Shown one piece after another: positions 30,242 through 37,918 of a stretch of 37,918 nucleotides of DNA. The position numbers were made by a program, and so were the translations under genes. How positions within the stretch are numbered: position 1 is the first letter of the stretch; each line of letters opens with the position of its first letter. The stretch covers positions 1 through 37,918 of the forward strand of contig CALDVW010000116.1 in assembly GCA_937924405.1 (NCBI GenBank). Reading direction: 5' to 3'. The stretch comes from an uncultured Lysobacterales bacterium. GTDB taxonomy: Bacteria > Pseudomonadota > Gammaproteobacteria > Xanthomonadales > SZUA-36. The notes beneath the pieces were generated by a model. That model was not told where the DNA came from. It did no database searches and saw nothing but the letters and a program-made list of their open reading frames with translations.

Positions 30242-31729
30242 TTATGCCGCCTGTGCAGGAATGTCGAATTCGAAGCGGGTGCCTACGTTCACCGTGCTGC
30301 TGACCGTAATCCGGCTACCGTGCAGGTCAAGAATCCGTTTGACGATGGCCAATCCCAGGCCGGCCGAGTTGGAGCGTTCTTCCTCTCCCTGTTCAGAGCG
30401 GTAGAAACGGTCAAAAATTCGCTCGAGGTCCTGTTCCGCGATACCGCAGCCGGTATCGGCCACTGCCACGGAGACGCAACCCGGCTTCTTATCCAGGTTG
30501 ATCGTAATCGTGCCCCCCCTGGGTGTGTACCGAACCGCATTCCGTAACAGGTTTTCCAGCACCCGTTGCATCAACCCGATGTCGGCGCATACCATCGAAG
30601 CCTCCGGCCGGGCGTTGACCTCGATACCGATTCCCTTTTGCTCCGCCTGTAATTCGAATTCCTGGGTCACGTCCTGCAGCAGTTCAGCCAGTGAAAACCA
30701 TTCCAGGGAAGGCTGCACGCTGGCAGAGTCCAGCTTGGACAGCTCGAACAGGTCGCCAATCAACTTCCTCAGACGAAGCGAATGTTTGCGCGTGATTTGC
30801 AGGTAGCGCAGTCGCTCTTCCTCGCTCAGGGAATCGTTTTTCAACAACAGGGTTTCCACGTATCCATGCATGGACGCCAGTGGTGTGCGCAGGTCATGTG
30901 AAACGTTGCTGACCAATTCGCGGCGCAGCCGGTCGGTTTCTTCCAGGCCCTCGAATTGCTCACGTATCTTGCAGGCCATTCCTGAAAAAGCCTCTCGTAA
31001 CTGGTCAATTTCATCCCTGGCTTCAGAGTTGGGCCGGGGTTGACGCGTCGCCGGCGCAATGGTCTGGGGATCAAAGCCCGAATCCGTGAATTCCTTCACT
31101 TCGCCGGTCAGCCGGGTCAGTCTCCGGGTCAGCAGGCCAAAGACCAGCAAACCCACCAGGAAAGCAGCCAGGACGATAGCGACCAATGCGCCGATACTGA
31201 GTTTTTGGACATAGCTGCCACGCACGCTGGAAGCCAGTTCGTCGTATTTCTGACCACCGAGAACGGCATACAGGTAACCCTGAAGCTTTTCATTGTGCAT
31301 CACCGGGTGGGCCGAGAAAATTTTCTGTCGATCGGTATTGCGCGGATCGGTGCCGCGCAGCGGCATCGCCGTTTCACCACCCATCAACTCCTTTATCGGG
31401 GCCAGTTCTACCTGGTCAGTCTGAATGGACTCGGGCGGCATGGCATGCGCCAGGATTTGCCCTTCCCTGTCCAGCAGATAAACCTCTACCGTGGGATTGA
31501 TGATCATCGCGCGCTGCGCCAGCAAAGTCAGTGCTTCTTCGTTGACCGTCCCCTCCTCGATCAGTTGCATTTCTCCTGTTACGTACATTGCGATCGATGC
31601 ATTAAGGCGCTGGGTGACCTCTTCGTAATAGAGGCGTGTGCTGAATTGTTCGACCAGGAAAAAGCCGCCGCCGATCAGGGCTACGACCAGCAATAGCGCC
31701 GCACTCAGCTTGGCAAAAAGAGTTCTCAT
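30242..31729 (-). CDS. Sensor histidine kinase of two-component system
   Basis: A 495-aa membrane histidine kinase. ATG 31729 overlaps the response-regulator stop by 4 bp. Helix 1 is at about 7-28, a periplasmic sensor region at about 30-175 and helix 2 at about 176-200. A HAMP-like linker and the HisKA box with His278 in NVSHDLRTPLASMHGY follow. The ATPase domain has NLLRNAVRYTPRGG (N box), VADTGCGIAEQDLERIFDRF (G1/F) and SAGLGLAIVKRILDLHG (G2). It phosphorylates the OmpR-type regulator encoded just upstream. The signal is unknown; the periplasmic domain resembles a dCache/PAS-like double domain by length only. Confidence 0.95.
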   Translation of the reverse strand: MRTLFAKLSAALLLVVALIGGGFFLVEQFSTRLYYEEVTQRLNASIAMYVTGEMQLIEEGTVNEEALTLLAQRAMIINPTVEVYLLDREGQILAHAMPPESIQTDQVELAPIKELMGGETAMPLRGTDPRNTDRQKIFSAHPVMHNEKLQGYLYAVLGGQKYDELASSVRGSYVQKLSIGALVAIVLAAFLVGLLVFGLLTRRLTRLTGEVKEFTDSGFDPQTIAPATRQPRPNSEARDEIDQLREAFSGMACKIREQFEGLEETDRLRRELVSNVSHDLRTPLASMHGYVETLLLKNDSLSEEERLRYLQITRKHSLRLRKLIGDLFELSKLDSASVQPSLEWFSLAELLQDVTQEFELQAEQKGIGIEVNARPEASMVCADIGLMQRVLENLLRNAVRYTPRGGTITINLDKKPGCVSVAVADTGCGIAEQDLERIFDRFYRSEQGEEERSNSAGLGLAIVKRILDLHGSRITVSSTVNVGTRFEFDIPAQAA

Positions 31730-32445
31730 GCTGCCTGCACCTGCGGTTGTGCGTCCAGTTTGTAGCCAACGCCCCAAACGGTCACGATAAGTTCAGGCTG
31801 GGCCGGGTCGGGTTCGATCTTGGCGCGCAGCCGGTTGATGTGGGAATTCACCGTATGCTCGTATCCATCGTGTCCGTAACCCCAGACGCTGTCGAGCAGC
31901 TGGGCGCGGCTGAATACGCAGTTCGGATGACGGGCAAAATGCAGTAATAGATCGAATTCGCGTGCGGTCAGCGGCACGATTTCGTTGTTGACAAGAACCT
32001 GCCGCCCGGTCGCGTCTATTTGCAACGGACCGATCGCCAGCGCCTCCGCGCCGCCCGGATAGCGTTTTTCCAATGATTCGACACGCCTGAAGATAGCCTT
32101 CACTCTGGCCATCAACTCCGACACGCTGAATGGCTTGGTGACGTAATCATCCGCGCCAAGCTCGAGGCCCAGGACACGGTCAAGTTCGGAAGATTTCGAA
32201 GTCAGCATCAGGATGGGAACGTAGCGTGATTCACGACGCAGCGCCCGGCATATGCTCAAGCCGTCCGGGCCGGGCAGCCTCAAATCCAGTATCACCAGGT
32301 CCCAGCAGCGTGCGAAAGCCTGGCGCATGCCTTCGTGGCCGTCTGCCGCCAGCGTGGCCTCGCAATTGATATCACGCAGATGCAGAGCCAGCAATTCCGC
32401 AATGTCACGTTCATCTTCGATCACCAGTACTTTTCGTTGATCCAT
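31726..32445 (-). CDS. OmpR/PhoB family response regulator
   Basis: A 239-aa response regulator. The receiver domain (about 1-120) has the acidic pocket in VLVIEDERDIAELL, the phospho-acceptor Asp54 in DLVILDLRLPGPDG, and Lys in ADDYVTKPFSVSEL. The C-terminal winged helix (about 140-232) has LTAREFDLLLHFARHPNCVF and YEHTVNSHINRLRAKIE as the recognition helix. It pairs with the kinase gene that overlaps its 3' end. It diverges from the spondin-domain gene across 218 bp containing a 15-bp palindrome, so control of that gene is plausible (inference). Confidence 0.96.
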   Translation of the reverse strand: MDQRKVLVIEDERDIAELLALHLRDINCEATLAADGHEGMRQAFARCWDLVILDLRLPGPDGLSICRALRRESRYVPILMLTSKSSELDRVLGLELGADDYVTKPFSVSELMARVKAIFRRVESLEKRYPGGAEALAIGPLQIDATGRQVLVNNEIVPLTAREFDLLLHFARHPNCVFSRAQLLDSVWGYGHDGYEHTVNSHINRLRAKIEPDPAQPELIVTVWGVGYKLDAQPQVQAA

Positions 32446-32577
32446 GTGTGGGCTTTCTCCCGTTATCGCTTGAAAAAGTAGACCAGAAATCTAACGAAAG
32501 TATCACAAGGAAAAAATTCAGCTTATTAAAATCCTTTTATTCCAATTAGATAAGGCATTTTGACTCGTGATAGGCAT

Positions 32578-32592
32578 GTGAACACTGTTCAC
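32578..32592. promoter_or_regulatory. 15-bp perfect palindrome, likely operator
   Basis: GTGAACACTGTTCAC is a 7-1-7 perfect inverted repeat in the divergent region between the response-regulator gene and the spondin gene, 71 bp before the latter's ATG. A TTGACT hexamer at 32560-32565 lies just before it, so the palindrome would fall between or near promoter elements. OmpR-type regulators usually bind direct repeats, so another dimeric regulator may use this site. Confidence 0.45.
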
Positions 32593-32663
32593 CAGAATAT
32601 GCATCGGGACAGGAGTTGACCCGCAACAAATTCCAATGTGTAAATGAACAGGAGATTTAGCAG

Positions 32664-33311
32664 ATGAAGAAGACAATATGGTTAATGTTTGCCGCGGTAA
32701 TGCTCAGTGCTTCCGCTTTTGCCGATCACGACACGTCGATGTACGAAGTGACCATTACCAACATCACCGGTGGTCAGACCTTCACGCCGATTCTGGCCGC
32801 TACCCACGGCAGAGGAGTCAGCCTGTACGAAGTGGGTGAACCGGCCAGCGAAGCCTTGGAGATGCTCGCTGAAGGCGGAAATACCATGCCTTTGCAGGAG
32901 TATCTGGATTCCATGCCGGACCAGGTTCACGCAACCACGACAACCGACGGCCTGTTGGGTCCCGGTGAATCAGTCAGTTTCGAAATCGGTTCAAGCTACG
33001 GCTATTTCCGCATCAGTTTCGCCGCCATGTTGCTGCCGACGCACGATACCTTCGTGGCGGCCGGATCAGTTAGCCTGCCGGTCTCAGAAACCACCTTCAT
33101 GGTGCCCGCCTACGACGCCGGTACCGAGTTGAACGACGAGCTCTGTGAAAATATTCCCGGCCCACAGTGTGGCGGTGCGGCCATTTCTGAAGAGAGCGGT
33201 GAAGGGTTTGTGCATGTTGCCAGCGGCATCCATGGCATCGGCGACCTCGATCCAGAGGTGTACGATTGGCGTAATCCGGTTGCCAAAGTAACTATCCGCC
33301 GGGTCTGGTAA
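32664..33311 (+). CDS. Exported spondin-domain protein
   Basis: A 215-aa secreted protein with signal peptide MKKTIWLMFAAVMLSASAFA and a Spondin_N domain. The domain starts with YEVTITNITGGQTFTPILAA and contains SFEIGSSYGYFRISFAAMLL, MLLPTHDTFVA and a C-terminal NPVAKVTIRRVW. Two Cys residues flank ENIPGPQ and may form a disulfide. Spondin domains in animals mediate extracellular matrix contacts; the bacterial role is unknown. An AACAGGAG ribosome site precedes the ATG. It is divergent from the two-component genes and followed by a perfect 26-bp palindrome. Regulation by the neighbouring response regulator is an inference. Confidence 0.9.
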   Translation: MKKTIWLMFAAVMLSASAFADHDTSMYEVTITNITGGQTFTPILAATHGRGVSLYEVGEPASEALEMLAEGGNTMPLQEYLDSMPDQVHATTTTDGLLGPGESVSFEIGSSYGYFRISFAAMLLPTHDTFVAAGSVSLPVSETTFMVPAYDAGTELNDELCENIPGPQCGGAAISEESGEGFVHVASGIHGIGDLDPEVYDWRNPVAKVTIRRVW

Positions 33312-33329
33312 AGGGCCGGTTTGTGGAAT

Positions 33330-33355
33330 CGGGAGCGGCCGGCCGGCCGCTCCCG
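33330..33355. repeat. Perfect 26-bp palindrome after the spondin gene
   Basis: A fully self-complementary 26-bp sequence lies 18 bp after the spondin stop. It starts and ends with the GGGAGCGG / CCGCTCCC core shared with the repeats at 28243 and 30215. It could be a REP-like element or a transcript-end hairpin. It has no T tract. Confidence 0.6.
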
Positions 33356-33450
33356 AGCGCATTTTCAGCTTTCAGAGCCAAAAATTGCTTGGACGAGCTT
33401 CAGAATAAGCATAAATTAAGTGGTATCCAGACACCTGGTTGTTGCCATCA

Positions 33451-33897
33451 ATGCTCGAATGTGAAGTCAAGCGCTACTCCGCCTACTTCAGAGGCTGGTG
33501 TCAGGCTTTTGGGGAACATGAAAGCATCCAGGGCGAACAGAGTGGCATCAGTCTCTTGTTCGCCGAACATCAGGTTGGCCTGGTTCTGCCCAAACCGCTG
33601 ATAAAACCGCTCAACCGCGAGGTTCTTTTACATGAACGTGTGCCACCCTTGAACTTCGGCGCCAGGGGCATGCACGTAGGTTCTTTCCATGTTGAACTTC
33701 CCAGTGAGCAGGAACAGAAGGGCCTGTCTACCATCAGGGATTTTTTTGCAGCCGGCAATCAATTTCACCTGTTCCTTACTTCCCATCTGCTCTATCAAAG
33801 CGGAAGCAGGATTATCACTTTCTCAGATAGGAAGCCACTGCTGATAATCTACAAGGAAAAAGGCACCATGCAGGTCCGCTTCAGGTCGAAAGGCTGA
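33451..33897 (+). CDS. Small protein of unknown function
   Basis: A 148-aa protein with no signal peptide or membrane helix. It contains YSAYFRGWCQAFGEHES, SGISLLFAEHQVGLVLPKPL and a C-terminal RKPLLIIYKEKGTMQVRF, which suggests a small mixed alpha/beta domain. I do not recognise the family. ATG 33451 is chosen; an upstream in-frame TTG at 33439 is possible, and no clear ribosome site precedes either. Codon choice is compatible with coding, and no better frame exists on either strand. It converges with the BaiN/YhiN-type flavoprotein gene, sharing a hairpin at its stop. Confidence 0.55.
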   Translation: MLECEVKRYSAYFRGWCQAFGEHESIQGEQSGISLLFAEHQVGLVLPKPLIKPLNREVLLHERVPPLNFGARGMHVGSFHVELPSEQEQKGLSTIRDFFAAGNQFHLFLTSHLLYQSGSRIITFSDRKPLLIIYKEKGTMQVRFRSKG

Positions 33898-33918
33898 AAA
33901 CCGGCTGGAGGTTTTCAG
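33894..33918. terminator. Hairpin between convergent genes
   Basis: A perfect 9-bp stem with a 7-nt loop (33894-33902 pairing with 33910-33918) overlaps the stop of the small unknown gene and lies before the convergent flavoprotein stop at 33941. Because the stem ends are A/T rich on both strands, it could act as a bidirectional terminator. Confidence 0.5.
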
Positions 33919-33940
33919 GTGCCAGGGTTGTTTGGCCCGG

Positions 33941-35140
33941 TTAAAGTTGCAGGCCCGCAGCGTATCCGGATGACCAGGCCCACTGGAAGTTGAATCCGCC
34001 CAGGTGGCCTGTCACATCGACTATTTCGCCAATGAAAAACAGCCCCGGCGTCTTCGACTCCATGGTTTTTGATGACAGGTCGCGCGTGTCTACACCGCCC
34101 AATGTGACTTCAGCCGTGCGGTAACCTTCGGTGGCGGCCGGTTTTAATTTCCATGCCTGCAGTTGCCTGGCCAGTTGTTGGAGTTGGCCATCCGACCAGT
34201 CGGCCAGCGGCTGCTCACTGGAGTCCGGCCACAGCAGCATTTCCAGTTCATGAGCGAGTTTTCCCGGCAGCCTGGTGGCCAGTAACGTGCGCAGCAGAGA
34301 ACGTGGGCGCTGGCTTTTCCACTCCATCAGCAGGGCCTTTGCATCGATGCCGGGGAACAGGTCAATTTCGACGGCCTCGCCGGGTTTCCAGTAACTGGAA
34401 ATCAATAGCACGGCCGGCCCACTCAGACCGCGGTGCGTGAACAACAGGTCCTCGCGAAATGAGGCGCGCGCATTGGATATGACTGCTTCAATGGAAACTC
34501 CGGACAGGCGGGTGAATACCTCGTTCAGGGCGCCCGTGAATGTGAAGGGAACCAACCCGGCACGGGTTGGCAGCAGCCGTTGCCCGAACTGCCTGGCCAG
34601 CTGATAGCCAAAGTCTGATCCACCCAGGCTGGGAATGGACAATCCACCGGATGCCACCACCAGGGTATCGGCGGAGAAATTACCCGTGCTGGTCTCGAGA
34701 TGGAATCCCTGCTCACGGGTCACGTCCAATGTTTCACAGTTCTGACGAATTTCGACACCGGCCTTAGCGCACTCCGCCAGCAACATCGCCACGATCTGCT
34801 TCGACGATTGCCGGCAAAACAGCTGGCCGCTGAGTCCATTTACCGTTTTTTTCTCAAAATATTCGATTCCATGGCGTTCCACCATCTCGATAAAATCCCA
34901 TTGCGTATAGCGGCTCAGGGCGCTTTTGCAAAAGTGCGGGTTGGCTGACAGGAAGCGGTCCGCAGTCACATGCAAATTGGTGAAGTTGCAACGCCCGCCT
35001 CCCGACATCAGAATCTTTTTGCCGGCCTTGTTGGACCGTTCCAGCACCAGCACGCGGCGGCCGCGCCGGGCGGCGGTAATCGCACACATCAGCCCCGCAG
35101 CGCCTGCGCCAAGAATAAGGGTGTCAGTGATTACCGGCAT
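33941..35140 (-). CDS. BaiN/YhiN-type NAD(P)/FAD-dependent oxidoreductase (HI0933 family)
   Basis: A 399-aa flavoprotein. ATG 35140 gives the normal start MPVITDTLILGAGAAGLMCA with the FAD fingerprint GAGAAG. The HI0933-family signature follows in SNKAGKKILMSGGGRCNFTN (about residues 46-65). The C-terminal GLFFIGEIVDVTGHLGGFNF and WAWSSGYAAG complete the second FAD contact. Members are widespread flavoproteins; a gut Clostridium relative, BaiN, reduces bile-acid intermediates, but the function in proteobacteria is unknown. It diverges from the ABC exporter gene, with 81 bp between start codons, and may share regulatory sequence with it. Confidence 0.93.
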   Translation of the reverse strand: MPVITDTLILGAGAAGLMCAITAARRGRRVLVLERSNKAGKKILMSGGGRCNFTNLHVTADRFLSANPHFCKSALSRYTQWDFIEMVERHGIEYFEKKTVNGLSGQLFCRQSSKQIVAMLLAECAKAGVEIRQNCETLDVTREQGFHLETSTGNFSADTLVVASGGLSIPSLGGSDFGYQLARQFGQRLLPTRAGLVPFTFTGALNEVFTRLSGVSIEAVISNARASFREDLLFTHRGLSGPAVLLISSYWKPGEAVEIDLFPGIDAKALLMEWKSQRPRSLLRTLLATRLPGKLAHELEMLLWPDSSEQPLADWSDGQLQQLARQLQAWKLKPAATEGYRTAEVTLGGVDTRDLSSKTMESKTPGLFFIGEIVDVTGHLGGFNFQWAWSSGYAAGLQL

Positions 35141-35221
35141 GCGCTCCAGGGCTCGACGATGGAATCGCTCCAATTCTACCTTGCTTGTGCACTATGCAGC
35201 CTGCCACCATGTAAAGAAACC

Positions 35222-37096
35222 ATGGCCACTTCACCTCATTCTTCGCTGCCGGAAAGCACTCCCGAAAATCCGCGTCGCAATTTCTTCGGAGTATTTCGCT
35301 ACAGCCGGCGGGCGCTGGAACTGGTCTGGACGACCAGCCGCAAACTGACTTTGGTGCTGGGCCTGTTAACCATATTGGCTGGCGTGCTGCCGGCCGGTAT
35401 GGCTTTTGTGGGCGCGCTGATCATCGATGCCGTGGTGGCGGCTTCCCGTTTGTACCGGGAAACAGGGGCCGCTGAATTTACCCCGGTGTTTTCACTGGTT
35501 GCCCTGGAAGCCGCAATAGTCGCGTTTCTGGCCGGCGCACAGCGTGGAATTTCACTGTGCCAGGCCTTGTTGCGGGCGCAGCTCGGCCAACGCGTCAACG
35601 TGATGATCCTGGACAAGGCGCTGACGCTGGAACTTGCCCAGTTCGAAGATTCCGAGTTTTACGACAAGCTCACCCGGGCGCGCCGCGAGGCTTCCAGCCG
35701 GCCGCTGTCCCTGGTCAACCGGACCTTCGGGCTGGTGCAGAACCTGGTTTCACTGATCAGCTACGCAGTGTTGCTGGTGCAGTTTTCACCCTGGGCCGTG
35801 CTGGTGCTGATCGTGGCTGGCCTGCCCAGTTTTGTTGCTGAGACGCGTTTTTCACAGGAGGCTTTTTCTCTGTTTCGCTGGCGCTCTCCGGACACCCGCA
35901 AGCAGATTTATCTCGAAACCGTTTTGGCGCGTGAGGATAACGTCAAGGAAGTAAAGCTGTTCGGTCTCGGCCCGCTGTTACTGCAGCGTTACCGTGATAT
36001 TTTCAAGCGCTTGTATGTGCGTGATCGTTCGCTGGCGATCCGCCGGGACGGCTGGGGTTTCCTGCTCGGACTGATTGGCACTGCCGCTTTGTACGGCGCT
36101 TATGCCTGGATCGCAGCGGCGGCCGTGTTGAGCAGGATCACGCTGGGCCAGATGACCATGTACCTGATGCTGTTCCGCCAGGGCCAGGCAGCTGTTTCGG
36201 CCATATTGTCGGCAATCGGTGGCATGTATGAAGACAACCTTTATCTGTCCACTTTGTATGATTACCTGGAAACAGAGACGCTTGCCGACAGCTCCGGATC
36301 GCCTGTTAAAGGCAGAGAAGCAATGCAGGGGCCTGATCCGGAAGATGGAATCCGCTTTGAAGGCGTGTCTTTCACCTATCCCGGCGCCAGCCAGCCGGCC
36401 CTGCAGGACATCGATTTGCACATTAGCCCAGGCGAATCGCTGGCCCTGGTGGGTGAAAATGGTTCGGGCAAGACCACGATGATCAAGCTGCTGACCCGCC
36501 TCTACCGGCCAAATTCGGGCCGTATCCGGCTGGACGGTATGGACCTGGATGACTGGGACGAGAGCGCGTTGCGTCAGCGCATCGGCGTTATCTTCCAGGA
36601 TTTTGCCCGTTACCAGTTTTTGTTGGGTGAGAATATCGGCGCCGGAGATGTGCGCTATTTTGATGATTCCGGGCGCTGGGAAGAAGCGGCTGTAAAAGGC
36701 ATGGCGGACAGTATCGTCAACGAACTGCCGCAGGGCTACCAGACCCAGTTGGGCAAGTGGTTCAAGGGTGGGCAGGAACTCTCGGGGGGGCAGTGGCAGA
36801 AAATTGCGCTGGCCCGGGCATTCATGCGCAGCGAAGCGGATATCCTGGTTCTCGACGAACCCACTGCATCCATGGATGCGGCTGCCGAGGCCACCATTTT
36901 CGAGCACTTCCGCAAGCTCACTCAAAACCGGATTGCGATCCTGATCTCGCATCGTTTTTCCACTGTCCGGATGGCCAGCCAGATCGTCGTGATCGAGAAT
37001 GGCAGGATTATAGAGCGCGGCAGTCACCAGGAACTGATGGAACTGGATGGCCACTATGCGCGCTTGTTCCTGTTACAGGCGGCGGGCTACCGTTAG
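35222..37096 (+). CDS. ABC exporter, fused permease and ATPase
   Basis: A 624-aa half-transporter. Residues about 45-340 form a six-helix membrane domain; residues about 370-620 form the ATPase. Walker A is GENGSGKTT (411-419, Lys417). The signature is LSGGQWQKIALARAF, Walker B is ILVLDEPTASMD, and the switch His is in ISHRFSTVRMA. ATG 35222 is chosen; the open frame runs further upstream only into the divergent gene. Homodimeric exporters of this type export lipids, peptides or drugs, and the substrate cannot be read. It lies 2 bp before the YgjP-type metallopeptidase gene, so the two are probably co-transcribed. Confidence 0.94.
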   Translation: MATSPHSSLPESTPENPRRNFFGVFRYSRRALELVWTTSRKLTLVLGLLTILAGVLPAGMAFVGALIIDAVVAASRLYRETGAAEFTPVFSLVALEAAIVAFLAGAQRGISLCQALLRAQLGQRVNVMILDKALTLELAQFEDSEFYDKLTRARREASSRPLSLVNRTFGLVQNLVSLISYAVLLVQFSPWAVLVLIVAGLPSFVAETRFSQEAFSLFRWRSPDTRKQIYLETVLAREDNVKEVKLFGLGPLLLQRYRDIFKRLYVRDRSLAIRRDGWGFLLGLIGTAALYGAYAWIAAAAVLSRITLGQMTMYLMLFRQGQAAVSAILSAIGGMYEDNLYLSTLYDYLETETLADSSGSPVKGREAMQGPDPEDGIRFEGVSFTYPGASQPALQDIDLHISPGESLALVGENGSGKTTMIKLLTRLYRPNSGRIRLDGMDLDDWDESALRQRIGVIFQDFARYQFLLGENIGAGDVRYFDDSGRWEEAAVKGMADSIVNELPQGYQTQLGKWFKGGQELSGGQWQKIALARAFMRSEADILVLDEPTASMDAAAEATIFEHFRKLTQNRIAILISHRFSTVRMASQIVVIENGRIIERGSHQELMELDGHYARLFLLQAAGYR

Positions 37097-37098
37097 CC

Positions 37099-37845
37099 AT
37101 GTCTTTACCTCGCTCCAGGCATGGCAGCATCAGCCACGAAGGCCGGCTGATTGAATACCAGATCGTCCACCGGGCGGCTGTCACCCGCAGGATTCACCTG
37201 GAAATCAACGAACGGGGCGGATTGCTGGTGGTTGCGCCGCGCAGGATGAGCGTTCGGGACATCAACAAGGCCTTGCAAAAGCGGTCGCAAAGGGTTACCC
37301 GCTTCCTGGCCGAAGCGCGGGCACACAAGCGGGATTTGCCGGCGCTGAACTACCGTAATGGCGAGCGGCACCTCTTCTTGGGAGAGAGCTATCCATTGAA
37401 TATCACCGAACGGTCCGGCAAACGCGGGATGGTCAGGCTTGATGGGGATGGTTTTAAGGTTGTGGCGCCCGGGCAGGGCCCGGAAAACGTCAGAAATCTA
37501 CTAATCCGCTGGTATCGCCGCCAGGCGCAGCAGCAATTTGAAAGCCGGCTCGCCTCTTTTGCCGGGCTGGCGCCCTGGACCGATGGCGAGCTGCCGGCCA
37601 TGCGCCTCAGGCTGATGAAAAGAACCTGGGGAAGCTGTTCGTCGAAGGGGATAATCACCCTCAATCCACACCTGGTCAAGGCGCCTGCCGAATGTATCAA
37701 TTATGTGATAGCACACGAAATCTGCCACCTGCGGGAACACAATCACGGCCGTGCTTTTTACGTTTTGCAGGAGCAGTTATTTCCGGATTGGCGTGAGTTC
37801 AAAGACCACCTGAAACAAAAAGGCCACATTTATCTTCATGCATAG
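37099..37845 (+). CDS. YgjP-like (M48/SprT-type) metallopeptidase domain protein
   Basis: A 248-aa protein of the YgjP/DUF45 family. The C-terminal half carries the zinc site HEICH (His206, Glu207, His210) followed by LREHNHGRAFY, with His216 as a likely third ligand. RTWGSCSSKGIITLNPHLV before it is the family-specific substrate groove motif. The N-terminal half has VVAPRRMSVRDINKALQKR. Homologues relate to WSS1/SprT DNA-protein crosslink proteases, but activity in YgjP is not firmly established. ATG 37099 is chosen because it lies 2 bp after the ABC exporter stop and gives the normal family length. Confidence 0.92.
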   Translation: MSLPRSRHGSISHEGRLIEYQIVHRAAVTRRIHLEINERGGLLVVAPRRMSVRDINKALQKRSQRVTRFLAEARAHKRDLPALNYRNGERHLFLGESYPLNITERSGKRGMVRLDGDGFKVVAPGQGPENVRNLLIRWYRRQAQQQFESRLASFAGLAPWTDGELPAMRLRLMKRTWGSCSSKGIITLNPHLVKAPAECINYVIAHEICHLREHNHGRAFYVLQEQLFPDWREFKDHLKQKGHIYLHA

Positions 37846-37849
37846 AATT

Positions 37850-37918
37850 TCATGCCGATGCCGCCTGGGAAGCTTCGTTGCCGGTCTTGCTGTGCAGGAC
37901 CAGGCGGGGTAACAGTGG
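37850..37918 (-). CDS. Possible 3' end of a gene running off the window
   Basis: On the minus strand, 22 codons are open from the window edge to a TGA at 37850-37852, encoding a stretch ending LHSKTGNEASQAASA. Codon choice (many CTG, AGC, ACC, GGC) looks coding, and convergent placement with the metallopeptidase is normal. The piece is too short to identify, and an open stretch of this length could arise by chance. Confidence 0.3.
   Translation of the reverse strand, partial: PLLPRLVLHSKTGNEASQAASA

Noticed and set aside
35978..37054. A 358-codon open frame on the minus strand
   Set aside because: It is antisense to the ABC exporter ATPase domain, whose Walker and signature motifs are clear.

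Overview
The window looks like a chromosomal segment of a gammaproteobacterium, probably a marine or free-living one. The evidence is a moderately GC-rich composition, short intergenic gaps, many secreted or envelope proteins and typical gammaproteobacterial families; no species can be named. I see no rRNA, tRNA, CRISPR array, integrase, transposase or prophage gene. About 39 protein genes are supported.

Region 1 (6-8150, + strand) is a lipid-modification and envelope cluster. It holds a CFA-fold methyltransferase resembling plant coclaurine N-methyltransferase, a DUF2878 membrane protein, a DUF1295 reductase-like membrane protein, a secreted DUF6134-like protein and a Blc-type lipocalin lipoprotein. 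An FAD oxidoreductase, a DUF1365 protein, a second and divergent CFA synthase, a conserved 168-aa protein and a SOUL haem-binding protein follow. The FAD/DUF1365/CFA trio is known from oxidative-stress fatty-acid-modification loci. Region 2 (8215-11470) is a redox-defence module: DoxX, pirin and YqjG-type glutathionyl-hydroquinone reductase in one operon, divergent from a LysR regulator.

Region 3 (11554-22490) is a glycerolipid operon. GpsA supplies glycerol-3-phosphate, PlsB-like and HAD-PlsC enzymes acylate it (the HAD domain could dephosphorylate a lipid phosphate), and a WS/DGAT enzyme can make triacylglycerol or wax ester. An SSS symporter, a secreted unknown protein and an acyl-CoA ligase follow. 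The HAD-PlsC protein carries a long histone-H1-like Lys/Ala tail.

Region 4 (22549-30205) is mixed: a GNAT and a nu-type GST, an outer-membrane-like protein, a class C beta-lactamase-fold hydrolase, an ECF sigma operon with two small membrane proteins, a GH16-fold protein lacking its nucleophile, and an MBL-fold protein. Between the last two lies a 513-bp gene-free stretch. It contains two related, inverted, roughly 103-bp hairpins whose arms differ but covary, bracketed by REP-like inverted repeats. I regard this as the most striking unexplained signal here.

Region 5 (30242-37918) holds an OmpR-type two-component system divergent from a spondin-domain secreted protein, a small unknown gene, a BaiN/YhiN-type flavoprotein, an ABC exporter and a YgjP-type metallopeptidase. 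The possible 3' end of another gene lies at the right edge.
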